DNA from: Eggerthellaceae bacterium
Lineage (GTDB): Bacteria > Actinomycetota > Coriobacteriia > Coriobacteriales > Eggerthellaceae
Reading direction: 5' to 3'
Length of the DNA: 44,826 nt
Assembly (NCBI GenBank): GCA_900754495.1
Contig: CAAEDC010000224.1
Coordinates: forward strand, 1-44,826
Below are positions 35,942-44,826 of this stretch, piece after piece (positions within the stretch are counted from its first letter, which is position 1; every line of letters starts with the position of its first letter). The notes under the pieces are model-generated. The model did no database searches, was not told the DNA's origin, and was given only the letters and a program-made list of their open reading frames with translations. The position numbers and the translations under genes are program-made.

Positions 35942-37381
35942 CTATTTGCCGAGCAGGTAATCGGCGATGCCGGCGGCGGCGCGCTTGCCAGCGCCCATGG
36001 CCAGGATCACCGTCGCGGCGCCGATGACCGTGTCGCCGCCGGCGAACACGCCCGGCTTGGACGTGGCGCCCGTCTCCTCGTCGGCGATGACCAGGTTCCG
36101 CGAGGTCACCTCAAGCCCCGGCGTGGTCTGGGCGATGAGCGGGTTGGTCTTGGAGCCGATGGCGATGACCATCATGTCCGCATCGATCACGTACTCGCTG
36201 CCCTCGACCGGCACGGGGCGGCGTCGTCCGGACGCGTCGGGCTCGCCCAGCTCCATGCGGATGCACTCGACGCCGGTGATCCAGCCCTTGTCGTCGCCGA
36301 TGATGCGCACCGGATTGCGCAGCAGGTCGAAGATCACGCCCTCCTCCTGGGCATGGTGGATCTCCTCCGCGCGGGCGGGCATCTCCTCCATGCTGCGGCG
36401 GTACACGACGTGCACCTCGGCACCCAGGCGCAGCGCCGTGCGCGCGGCGTCCATCGCGACGTTGCCGCCGCCCGAGACGACGCACTTCTTGCCGGCGTAC
36501 ACCGGCGTGTCGTATTCGGGGAACAGGTATCCCTTCATCAGGTTCACGCGCGTGAGCAGCTCGTTGGCGGTCATGACGCCGTTGAGGCCCTCGCCCTCGA
36601 TGCCCAGATAGCTCGGCAGGCCGGCGCCGGTGCCGATGAACACGGCGTCGAACCCGCGCTCATCCATCAGCTCATCGATGCCGTAGAGCTTGCCCACCAG
36701 CGCGTTCATCTCGAACTCGACGCCCTGGTCGGCCAGCTGCGACACCTCGCGCTCGACCAGATCCTTGGGCAGACGGAACTCGGGGATGCCGTAGGTCAGC
36801 ACGCCGCCCGCCTTGTGCAGCGCCTCGAACACGCGCACCGAGCAGCCGCGTTTCGCCAGCTCGCCCGCGCACGTCAGCGACGCGGGGCCCGAGCCGACGA
36901 CCGCCACGCGCTTGCCCTCGAGGTCGCGCCCGTGCCCGGACTCGGCGGCACCGCCCTCGCCCTCTGCCGCGACGCTCTCCTGAGCCATGGCCCAGTCCGC
37001 CACGAAGCGCTCCAAACGCCCGATGCCCACCGGCTCGCCCTTGCGTCCGCGCGTGCACACGCCCTCGCACTGCGTCTCCTGCGGGCACACGCGACCGCAG
37101 ATCGCGGGCAGCGCGTTGGCGTCCTTGACCAGCGCGTACGCCTCGGCGAACTCGCCGTGGGCGACCTTCTCGATGAACTGGGGGATCGGCACGCCCACCG
37201 GGCAGCCGTCCATGCAGGGCGCCTTGGGGCACTGGATGCAGCGGCGCGCCTCGTTGATGGCGTCCTCTGCGGTGTAGCCGCAAGCGACCTCGTCGAAGCA
37301 CGCGGCGCGCTCGACCGGGTCGAGCTCCGGCATCGGCGTCTTTTCCTGCTGCTTGTTGGTCTCATAGCTTACGCGAGCCAT
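35942..37381 (-). CDS. nfnB: NfnB-like (GltA-type) subunit of NADH-dependent ferredoxin:NADP+ oxidoreductase
   Basis: This 479-residue flavoprotein resembles glutamate synthase small chain. The N-terminus binds two 4Fe-4S clusters (CIQCPKAPCMDGCPVG; CGRVCPQETQCEGVC). Two nucleotide folds follow: VAVVGSGPASLTCAGELAKR for FAD and KKCVVSGGGNVAMDAARTAL for NADPH. It ends with the FAD motif GVFAGGDTVIGAATVILAMG. Its partner at 37432-38283 is NfnA-like, which points to electron-bifurcating NfnAB and not to glutamate synthase; no GltB large subunit is here. NfnAB links NADH, ferredoxin and NADPH in anaerobes. The ATG at 37381 follows ATAGGAGATTCAAC. Confidence 0.88.
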   Translation of the reverse strand: MARVSYETNKQQEKTPMPELDPVERAACFDEVACGYTAEDAINEARRCIQCPKAPCMDGCPVGVPIPQFIEKVAHGEFAEAYALVKDANALPAICGRVCPQETQCEGVCTRGRKGEPVGIGRLERFVADWAMAQESVAAEGEGGAAESGHGRDLEGKRVAVVGSGPASLTCAGELAKRGCSVRVFEALHKAGGVLTYGIPEFRLPKDLVEREVSQLADQGVEFEMNALVGKLYGIDELMDERGFDAVFIGTGAGLPSYLGIEGEGLNGVMTANELLTRVNLMKGYLFPEYDTPVYAGKKCVVSGGGNVAMDAARTALRLGAEVHVVYRRSMEEMPARAEEIHHAQEEGVIFDLLRNPVRIIGDDKGWITGVECIRMELGEPDASGRRRPVPVEGSEYVIDADMMVIAIGSKTNPLIAQTTPGLEVTSRNLVIADEETGATSKPGVFAGGDTVIGAATVILAMGAGKRAAAGIADYLLGK

Positions 37382-37400
37382 GTTGAATCTCCTATCCTTG

Positions 37401-37439
37401 GCAAAATGAGAAAAAGTGACTGTCCTTTTTTTCATTTGC
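37401..37439. repeat. Imperfect AT-rich inverted repeat between nfnA and nfnB
   Basis: GCAAAATGAGAAAAAG (37401-37416) pairs with CTTTTTTTCATTTGC (37425-37439) with one bulge and one mismatch. The nfnA stop codon (37432-37434) lies in the right arm. It could partly end transcription or stabilise the nfnA message. Confidence 0.6.
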
Positions 37440-38283
37440 AGTCGCGGGCCTCGCTTGCCGCGCGGCCGGCAGCCGCCTCGCGCGCCGCCTGCTCGAAATC
37501 GCGGTACATCACGCCGCGGTGCATCGCGTCGTCGAAATCGACCAGATGCCCGTCGAAGTCGGGTCCGTCGACGCAGGCGTGCTTGTACTCGTCGCCGACC
37601 TTGACGCGGCAGCCGCCGCACATGCCGGTGCCGTCGATCATGATGGGGTTCATCGAGACGAGGGTCTTGATGCCATGGGGTTTGGTGGTGAGCGCCACGA
37701 ACTTCATCATGATCACCGGGCCGACCGCCAGCACCAGGTCGTAATCGGCGCCGGCGTCGATGCGCTCCTGCAGCGGTACGGTCACCACGCCCTTGTTGCC
37801 GTTGGAACCGTCGTCGGTCATCACCTTGTGCCACGAGGAGCACGCCGCCAGCTCGTCTTCGAACAGGATCAGGTCCTTGTTGCGGAAGCCCGTGATGACG
37901 TCGACCTCGCAGCCGTGGTCGTGCAGCCACTTGGCCTGGGGATACGCGATCGCGGTGCCCAGGCCGCCGCCGATGACGCAGGCGCGCTTGACGCCCTCAA
38001 GCTCGGTGGGGTTGCCGAAGGGGCCCGCGAAGTCGAGCAGCGCGTCGCCTGCGCGGAGCTTGGCGAGGCGCATGGTGGTCGCGCCCACCGCCTGGAACAC
38101 GATGGTCACCGTGCCGGCTTCGGGATCGCAGGCGTTCATGGTCAGCGGGATGCGCTCGCCGCGCTCGTCGATGCGCAGCATGATGAACTGTCCCGGCTTG
38201 ATTTTCTTGGCGATTTCCGGCGCCCGCACCACCATGCGGGTCACCTCAGCGTTGAGCTGCTCCACCTGTTCGATGGGATACAC
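37432..38283 (-). CDS. nfnA: NfnA-like FAD/2Fe-2S subunit (sulfide dehydrogenase / ferredoxin-NADP reductase type)
   Basis: This 283-residue protein has an N-terminal FAD domain (KPGQFIMLRIDERGERIPLT), an NAD domain (ACVIGGGLGTAIAYPQAKWL) and a C-terminal 2Fe-2S site (GTGMCGGCRV with a later CVDGPDFDGHLVDF). This matches NfnA/SudB, the subunit that oxidises NADH in the bifurcating complex. The GTG at 38283 fits the family N-terminus (YPIEQVEQLN), although its ribosome-binding site is weak. The nfnB gene follows 50 bases later, across an AT-rich hairpin. Confidence 0.88.
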   Translation of the reverse strand: MYPIEQVEQLNAEVTRMVVRAPEIAKKIKPGQFIMLRIDERGERIPLTMNACDPEAGTVTIVFQAVGATTMRLAKLRAGDALLDFAGPFGNPTELEGVKRACVIGGGLGTAIAYPQAKWLHDHGCEVDVITGFRNKDLILFEDELAACSSWHKVMTDDGSNGNKGVVTVPLQERIDAGADYDLVLAVGPVIMMKFVALTTKPHGIKTLVSMNPIMIDGTGMCGGCRVKVGDEYKHACVDGPDFDGHLVDFDDAMHRGVMYRDFEQAAREAAAGRAASEARDCK

Positions 38284-38415
38284 GTGGCCTCAGACCCCCT
38301 CGTCATATCGGCTTTTCATTCGAGAATGCCTCAGTATATCAGCGCCACGTGAAGGATTGGTAACGCAATCGTTTCCGCACGTCGGACGGTTGTCTTTTTT
38401 TGGCTGAGGGCGCCG

Positions 38416-39162
38416 CTACAGAAGATGCTCCTGCTCGTAGTGGGGTTGGGGCGGCTGCTGGTCGGCGTGCTCGGCTGCCTGCGGGGCGACCTGTGCGGTC
38501 GCCTGCCCGGCTGCGGCAGCGCTTTCCGGCGCGGAACCATCCTGCGCGGCGTGCGCGCCCTGGGCCGGCTGCGCAGCATCCGCAGCACCCGCCGTCTGCG
38601 CGCTTTGGCGCAGCAGCTCGCCGAGCGTGGCGAAGTCGTCTTCGAGCGCGACGCGCTTGCTGCCGTCGTAGAGCGCGGCGGCGGGATGGAAGATGGGGAA
38701 CACCTTGAACCGGCCCGCTTGCTGCAGCTTGCCGTGCAGGCGTGTGATGCCCACTTCCGTCTTGAGGATGAACTTCGTGGAGAAGTTGCCCAACGTCACG
38801 ATGAACTCGGGGTCGATGGTGCGCGTCTGCTCGCGCAGGTACGGCGTGCACAGCTCGATCTCCTCGGGGCGCGGATCGCGGTTTCCCGGAGGGCGGCATT
38901 TGAGCACGTTGGCGATGAACACGTCCTCGCGTTTGAGCCCGGCGATGGCAAGCAGCTCGTTGAGGTATTTGCCGGCGGCGCCGACGAACGGGATGCCCTG
39001 CAGGTCCTCGTTCTTGCCCGGCGCCTCGCCCACGATCAGCACGCGCGCATCGGGATTGCCGTCGCCGAACACGGTCTGGGTGCGGCCGTCGGCCAGCGGG
39101 CAGCGATGGCACGCTTCGACATCGGCGCGAATCTGCTCCAGGGGAATATGCGGTTTGTGCAT
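38416..39162 (-). CDS. Family 4 uracil-DNA glycosylase
   Basis: This 248-residue repair enzyme removes uracil from DNA. It shows CHRCPLADGRTQTVFGDG (cluster cysteines), the active-site motif GEAPGKNEDLQGIPFVG, VLKCRPPGNRDP with a further cysteine, and HPAAALYDGSKR. Four cysteines predict the 4Fe-4S cluster of family 4 enzymes. About 60 C-terminal residues rich in Ala and Gln (after LGELLRQSAQT) are an added low-complexity tail. The gene lies 30 bases downstream of alr, probably in one transcript. Confidence 0.92.
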   Translation of the reverse strand: MHKPHIPLEQIRADVEACHRCPLADGRTQTVFGDGNPDARVLIVGEAPGKNEDLQGIPFVGAAGKYLNELLAIAGLKREDVFIANVLKCRPPGNRDPRPEEIELCTPYLREQTRTIDPEFIVTLGNFSTKFILKTEVGITRLHGKLQQAGRFKVFPIFHPAAALYDGSKRVALEDDFATLGELLRQSAQTAGAADAAQPAQGAHAAQDGSAPESAAAAGQATAQVAPQAAEHADQQPPQPHYEQEHLL

Positions 39163-39192
39163 GGCGGGACCTTCTTCTGCCGTAACGCCGTT

Positions 39193-40608
39193 CTATTTGT
39201 AGATGCGCGGCATGCGCATGCTGAATCCGCAGGCCACCTCGTAGTTGATGGTGTCGAGCGTGTCGGCCATCTCGTCGAGGGTGATCTCGGCGTCGCCCTG
39301 GCGCCCGACGAGCAGCACCTCGTCGCCGATCTGCGGATCAAGGCGGCGGTGCGTGCCGTATACGCGCATGTCGACTTCGAACATGCACATGTCCATGCAG
39401 ATCTGGCCGACCTGGCGGCAGCGGCGCCCGTCCAGGATGACGTCCGTCATGTTCGACAGGCCGTGGCGCAGACCGTCGGCGTAGCCCACGGGGATGGTGC
39501 AGACCTTGACGCTGCCGGGGCTGCGGTAGTCGAGCCCGTAGCTCACGCCCTCGCCCACCGGAACCGAGCGCACGTCGGTGATGCGCGCATGGACGCTCAT
39601 GGCAGGGCGCAGATCCAGGATGCCGCGCGTCACAGGCGACGCGTGCAGACCGTACAGCGACACGCCCAGGCGCGCCATGTCGAACTGGACGTCGGAGAAG
39701 CGCGCGCCGGCGGCGGTGTTGGCGCAGTGCACGATGCCGGGATCGATCCCCGCGGAGCGCAGAGTCGACACGGCCTCGATGAAATGCTTGGCCTGGATCT
39801 GGAAATCCAGCGTCTCGTTGGCATCCGCGGTCGCGAAATGCGTGAACACGCCGCCCAGGTCGAGCGCGCGATGGAATCCCACCTGCGTCATGAACTCGAG
39901 CACCTGGTCGTGGCGCACGCCGATGCGATTCATGCCCGTATTGACCGCCAGATGGTACGGCGCACGCACGCCGAACGCGTCGGCCGTCTCGGCGTAGGCG
40001 ATCGCGAACTCGGGCGTGTAGATGGCCGGCGTGATCTTGTACGCGAGCAAAAGCGGCGCCGCCGTCACGGGAGGCTCGGAGAGGATGAGGATCGGGGCGT
40101 TGAGCATCGCCTCGCGCAGCTCGATGGCCTCGTTGACCGTGGCGACGCCCAGCCATTCGGCGCCGGAGTTGAGCGCGGTGCGCGCCACCTGGACCGCGCC
40201 GTGGCCGTACGCGTCGGCCTTGACGACGGCCATCAGACGCGTGCGCGAGCTGAGACGGCGGCGGTACTCGCCCACGTTGTGGCGAATGGCGGCCAGGTCG
40301 ATCTCGACCCACGACCAACGGCGATCGATGGCAGGGATGGTGCGCAGCTTGTCCGGATCGAAATGAAGCGCGCCCGAAGCGTCCCGCTCGTGATCGCGCG
40401 CATACTGGAACGCGCCCTGGGCAGCAGGGCTTGACGGGGAGGCGGGGCTGAACGGATAGTCGGATCCCCGCTTGTCAGCCGCGGAAGCCAGCTGGCCGTC
40501 CCGCGCGCCCGTTCCGACGGGCGTATGTCCCACGCTGACGCTCGCCGGCACGAAGCCCGGCTTGCGCCGCGCGAATCCGGTGAACCCGTTCAGCGGTTCT
40601 TCTTCCAT
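39193..40608 (-). CDS. alr: Alanine racemase with N-terminal extension
   Basis: This PLP enzyme makes D-alanine for peptidoglycan. The PLP lysine lies in MAVVKADAYGHGAVQVA, and the catalytic tyrosine in GEGVSYGLDYRSPGSVK; DMARLGVSLYGLHASP is another family mark. The usual start corresponds to about residue 96 (RRWSWVEIDLAAIRHN). An extra N-terminal region of about 95 residues precedes it. The upstream start at 40608 is supported by AGGAGGAGG about ten bases ahead, so the extension is probably translated; its role is unknown. Confidence 0.93.
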   Translation of the reverse strand: MEEEPLNGFTGFARRKPGFVPASVSVGHTPVGTGARDGQLASAADKRGSDYPFSPASPSSPAAQGAFQYARDHERDASGALHFDPDKLRTIPAIDRRWSWVEIDLAAIRHNVGEYRRRLSSRTRLMAVVKADAYGHGAVQVARTALNSGAEWLGVATVNEAIELREAMLNAPILILSEPPVTAAPLLLAYKITPAIYTPEFAIAYAETADAFGVRAPYHLAVNTGMNRIGVRHDQVLEFMTQVGFHRALDLGGVFTHFATADANETLDFQIQAKHFIEAVSTLRSAGIDPGIVHCANTAAGARFSDVQFDMARLGVSLYGLHASPVTRGILDLRPAMSVHARITDVRSVPVGEGVSYGLDYRSPGSVKVCTIPVGYADGLRHGLSNMTDVILDGRRCRQVGQICMDMCMFEVDMRVYGTHRRLDPQIGDEVLLVGRQGDAEITLDEMADTLDTINYEVACGFSMRMPRIYK

Positions 40609-40758
40609 CCGTGATGCCTCCTCCTAGAAAAATCGGGCATCAGTATAGCACTGGGATTTCCACCGCCCGGGCGCGCGGAGCGACCTGCCCAAATCCCCTA
40701 TAACCCCGCACAAGGAGCGTCCATCGCGGGTTCGCTGACGAACCCGCACACCGACGGG

Positions 40759-40866
40759 CGGCTCCAGGTTTGCGAGCACCCCCGATGCGACATGCGACTC
40801 CACGATTGCAGGCATCCCCGATGCAACATGCGGTTCCGTATTTGCGAGCATCTCCGATGTGCTGCG
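40759..40866. repeat. Three degenerate 36-base tandem repeats
   Basis: Units at 40759-40794, 40795-40830 and 40831-40866 align without gaps, sharing CTCC/TTCC near the start and CCGATG near the end. On the minus strand they would encode repeated 12-residue blocks (for example SEMLANTEPHVA). Whether a small protein is made is unclear: no good start site accompanies the frame. Confidence 0.7.
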
Positions 40867-40888
40867 CGAAACACCTGGATGGAAAAAC

Positions 40889-40930
40889 GCGAATGCGACG
40901 CTTTCCACCGCCGAAAAGCGTCGCATTCGC
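40889..40930. repeat. 16-base perfect inverted repeat
   Basis: GCGAATGCGACGCTTT (40889-40904) pairs with its complement at 40915-40930 around ten bases. It lies in the 420-base gap upstream of alr (40609-41028). The neighbouring CGCTGGATTTCATCCG occurs twice (40928-40943 and 40975-40990), and GGATGAAATC at 41006-41015 is its partial inverse. No gene is recognised in this gap. Confidence 0.8.
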
Positions 40931-41028
40931 TGGATTTCATCCGTTTTTGGAGGGGGGGTGCGGATTGTCGCATCCGCTGGATTTCATCCGCAATTCCGCC
41001 GAATGGGATGAAATCGCTCGATTGCGAC

Positions 41029-41511
41029 TTAGTGACCGCCGCCCGCCATCATCTTGGCGGCATGGGGCAGCGCCTTGACGATGCCGTCCCAGTTCTCGCG
41101 CGCGGCTTTCTCGCTGCCGGGCAGGTTGATGACCAGATGGCGTCCGCGCTGCATGCACAGGGCGCGGGAGAGCATCGCGTACGGCGTGATGGCCAGCGAG
41201 TGGGCGCGCATGGCCTCGGCGATGCCGGGCACGTTGCGCTCGCACACGTCCATCGTCGCCTCAGGCGTCACGTCGCGCAGCGACAGTCCGCTGCCGCCGC
41301 AGGTCAGCACGATGTCGACGTCCAGCTCGTCGCACGCGGCGACGATCGCCGCCGAGATGTCGGCGCGCTCGTCTTTGACCACCACGTGGCTTTTGCACTC
41401 CCAGCCGTTCTCGGCGATCAGCGCCTCGAGCGCTGCGCCGGCGGTGTCCTCCTTCATGCTGCGCGTATCCGAGCACGTGATGATGGCGAACGTCAAAGCG
41501 TTTTCAGACAT
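41029..41511 (-). CDS. MogA/MoaB-family molybdenum cofactor biosynthesis protein
   Basis: This 160-residue protein adenylates molybdopterin before metal insertion. It has FAIITCSDTRSMKEDTAG at the N-terminus, the TCGGSGLSLRDVTPEAT signature and ALCMQRGRHLVINLPGS near the end. The family cannot be split into MogA or MoaB by eye. The ATG at 41511 follows AGGAAAAGAG. It lies 242 bases after moeA on the same strand. The step it serves is needed by the two molybdoenzymes at the left end of the window. Confidence 0.92.
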   Translation of the reverse strand: MSENALTFAIITCSDTRSMKEDTAGAALEALIAENGWECKSHVVVKDERADISAAIVAACDELDVDIVLTCGGSGLSLRDVTPEATMDVCERNVPGIAEAMRAHSLAITPYAMLSRALCMQRGRHLVINLPGSEKAARENWDGIVKALPHAAKMMAGGGH

Positions 41512-41722
41512 CTCTTTTCCTTTCCTAGCGCCTGGCGTTGCAACCAGGTATCTCGCAGGGCCCTCCAGGAGGGGAGGATAAATACCCTGTTCGTTCGTAA
41601 CGTCAGCGAGGGCGTCCGGGGTGCCTCGAATCGTGGGGATCGCGAAGGCGCAGCGCACTTCGGTACGCAAGCCTTCGGGATCGCCGCGAGGCGGGGTGCC
41701 CCGGACGACCGCAGCGTCGGCT

Positions 41723-41752
41723 GGTTCCATCGGCAGACAGGCCGACGGAACC
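41723..41752 (-). other. Hairpin directly after moeA
   Basis: GGTTCCATCGGC (41723-41734) pairs with GCCGACGGAACC (41741-41752), with one wobble-type mismatch, around six bases. It begins one base after the moeA stop codon. No T-run follows, so it may tune moeA-mogA expression or message stability more than end it. The rest of the 242-base gap shows no fold that I recognise. Confidence 0.5.
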
Positions 41753-41753
41753 C

Positions 41754-43010
41754 CTAGATCACCGTCTCCTCGGCAACGTCCAGCAGCACGCATTCCACCA
41801 GATCGCCTGCTGAGCGGCCGCCCTGGCCCTCGGGCAGCACCGCCATGCAGTTGCTGCGCTGGATCACGCCGAACAGGCCCGAGCTCTGGTTCTTGGCGGG
41901 CTCGACGATGTAGCCGCCTTCGGGATCCTTGCGCAGGGTGGAGCGCAGGAACAGCCGGCGCGTGTCATTCTTCTTGGTGTCCTTGGCGAGCTTCGCCATG
42001 ACGGTCGGGCGGACGAAGCGGGTGTAGCCCTGCATCTTGCGCAGCGCGGGGCGGATGATCATCTCGAACCCGCAGTAGGCCGCCGCCGGATTGCCGGGCA
42101 GGCCGAACACGGGCGTGCCCTTGACGACGCCGAACGTCTGGGCCTTGCCGGGGCGCATGTTGACGGTCGTCATCATCAGCTCGCCGAGGCGCTCGACGAC
42201 GGGCTTGATGAAGTCGAAGTCGCCGTTGGACGCGCCGCCGCTCGTCACGATGAAGTCGTAATCGTACGTCGCGTCGGAGACCACCTGCGCGAGCGCCTCC
42301 TCGTCATCGGAGACGATGGGCAGGATGGTGGGGATGGCGCCGGCGGCCTGGGCGCAGGCAGCGAGCGCGTAGCTGTTGGAGTTGCGGATCTTGCCCGGCG
42401 TGGGCATGTCGGTCGGATCGACCAACTCCGAGCCGATGGCGATGATCGCCACGCGCGGACGGCGGTACACCGGCACCTCGATGACGCCGCATCCCGCCAA
42501 AAAGCCGGCGCCGGCGGAGCCCACGATCTCGCCGCTCGACACGACGACCTCGCCCGCCTTCGCCTCCTCGCCCGCCTGGCGAACGTTGGATCCGAGCTTG
42601 GTTGGCGCGTCGAACGCCACGCGGCTGCCCGGCTTGCCGTCGCCGGACACGACGCTGACGATCTCGTACTTGACCACCGAGTCGGCCGCCTCGGGCAGCG
42701 GCGCGCCCGTCATGATGCGCACGCACTGGCCCTCCTCGATGGGGCCTTCGTAGGTTTCGCCCGCGGCGATCTCGGCGATGACGTCCATCTCAACGGGAGC
42801 CTCGGCCGTCGCGCCTTCCAGCTCGGCGGCGTGCAGCGCGAAGCCGTCCATCGCGGAATGCGCGAACGGCGACACGTCGATGTCGCTTTTCAGATCGTCA
42901 GCCGCGACGCGCCCCACCGCATCCAGCAGCCCCACCGTCTCGACGGGAAGCGGCGCGACCTGCGACAGCACCAGCTCGCGCGCTTCTTCGAGCGAGATCA
43001 TCTCCGCCAT
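41754..43010 (-). CDS. moeA: Molybdopterin molybdenumtransferase
   Basis: This 418-residue protein inserts molybdate into adenylated molybdopterin. Family segments are SPFAHSAMDGFAL, VRIMTGAPLPEAADSVVK, IAIGSELVDP, TSGGASNGDFDFI and VFGLPGNPAAAYCGFEMI. The ATG at 43010 follows AAAGGGG at good spacing. With the mogA/moaB gene downstream it forms a cofactor pair, which suits a genome with several molybdoenzymes. Confidence 0.95.
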   Translation of the reverse strand: MAEMISLEEARELVLSQVAPLPVETVGLLDAVGRVAADDLKSDIDVSPFAHSAMDGFALHAAELEGATAEAPVEMDVIAEIAAGETYEGPIEEGQCVRIMTGAPLPEAADSVVKYEIVSVVSGDGKPGSRVAFDAPTKLGSNVRQAGEEAKAGEVVVSSGEIVGSAGAGFLAGCGVIEVPVYRRPRVAIIAIGSELVDPTDMPTPGKIRNSNSYALAACAQAAGAIPTILPIVSDDEEALAQVVSDATYDYDFIVTSGGASNGDFDFIKPVVERLGELMMTTVNMRPGKAQTFGVVKGTPVFGLPGNPAAAYCGFEMIIRPALRKMQGYTRFVRPTVMAKLAKDTKKNDTRRLFLRSTLRKDPEGGYIVEPAKNQSSGLFGVIQRSNCMAVLPEGQGGRSAGDLVECVLLDVAEETVI

Positions 43011-43204
43011 GAACAACCCCTTTCATCGTTGCGCCGCCGACGCGTCCCATGCGCGTCCGCGGCGTTCGTCTCATGTCCGTCCATTATAGCGTTCTTAGAA
43101 TTATTCGCGTGCAAAAGAAACCGGGCCGACCGCTCGCAACGAAGCATTCCCTCGGGTCTCCAAACGCATATCACCTCAACGGTGCAGCCCCGCCCCAAAC
43201 AGAA

Positions 43205-43232
43205 CGGGCCGGCACCCGAAGACGCCGGCCCG
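43205..43232 (-). terminator. Intrinsic terminator of eno
   Basis: On the minus strand CGGGCCGGC pairs with GCCGGCCCG around GTCTTCGGGT, followed by TTCTGTTT. It begins 27 bases after the enolase stop codon. Confidence 0.8.
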
Positions 43233-43258
43233 CATGCAGTCCAAACGGTGGTCCGCCG

Positions 43259-44611
<1,353 letters not shown>

Positions 44612-44826
44612 TCATGATAGCACGATGAAGGTGGAGGGCGGAGGTGATGCGCGTCGCGGCGGCATGCAGCCACGCCAGCGGCGGCAACGCGATGCGCAAC
44701 CGAACAAGCGGCTCCGTAACGGCACGCTCCCGCACGAGGGGCGGAGTCGCGATATGCGACCGCGCCGGCATCAGCGGCGCGGCGTCACCCGAGTACGGCG
44801 AGGGCAACGCAAATGGCAAGGCCCGC

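Noticed and set aside
37382..37930. Upstream extension of nfnB to 37930
   Set aside because: The extension overlaps nfnA, contains no family sequence, and a good ribosome-binding site precedes the ATG at 37381.
40759..40866. CRISPR array
   Set aside because: The repeats are directly adjacent without spacers, are degenerate, and no cas gene is present.
41512..41753. Molybdenum cofactor riboswitch between moeA and mogA
   Set aside because: The gap has one simple hairpin, but I cannot match it to the conserved core of the Moco RNA motif; a covariance search would decide.

Overview
The window is GC-rich chromosomal DNA that most resembles an anaerobic actinobacterium of the class Coriobacteriia, probably Eggerthellaceae. 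This assignment is inferred from gene content and was not tested by a search. The supporting traits are paralogous Tat-exported molybdenum oxidoreductases, a LuxR-type regulator fused to a multi-pass membrane domain, an NfnAB transhydrogenase and a LARTG-type wall anchor.

Positions 1-14865 form an anaerobic respiration island. Two paralogous three-gene operons on the minus strand each encode a tetrathionate-reductase-like (TtrA-type) catalytic subunit, a four-cluster ferredoxin subunit (TtrB/DmsB-like) and an NrfD-type membrane anchor (TtrC-like). The second operon also carries a TorD-type chaperone; the first runs off the left edge. Each catalytic gene is interrupted by one in-frame UGA, at 3751-3753 and 12547-12549. 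In both proteins this is codon 259, where the family carries the cysteine that binds molybdenum. Both UGAs are followed, at exactly the same distance, by a small hairpin with an AGUU loop. I read both as selenocysteine codons, so each catalytic subunit is a single 1032-residue selenoprotein. Between the operons lie a membrane-bound LuxR regulator and a GntR-SPFH gene pair on the plus strand. A TTGAA-N4-TTCAA dyad lies upstream of operon 2, followed by an MFS transporter gene broken by a UGA that does not look like selenocysteine.

Positions 15143-25666 hold an EamA exporter, a ferredoxin-domain protein, a Cof-type HAD phosphatase, an ABC-F ATPase, and a small glycan group (membrane GT39-like transferase, GtrB-like GT2 transferase, YdjC/ChbG deacetylase). 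A DHA2-type MFS exporter ends the stretch. Two copies of a 67-bp near-perfect palindrome, with a compensatory base-pair change between them, lie at convergent gene ends (20278-20344 and 24290-24356).

Positions 25860-29465 carry the housekeeping order glmU-prs-pth on the minus strand. A tiny hydrophobic peptide gene resembling a type I (holin-like) toxin sits between prs and pth. To the right are nhaA, an anchored surface protein, long-form hpf, folC, nfnAB, a family 4 uracil-DNA glycosylase, alr, mogA/moaB, moeA and eno. The molybdenum cofactor genes fit the molybdoenzymes on the left. Two gene-free stretches (33713-34529 and 40609-41028) are packed with inverted and tandem repeats. I saw no rRNA, tRNA, CRISPR array or transposase gene.
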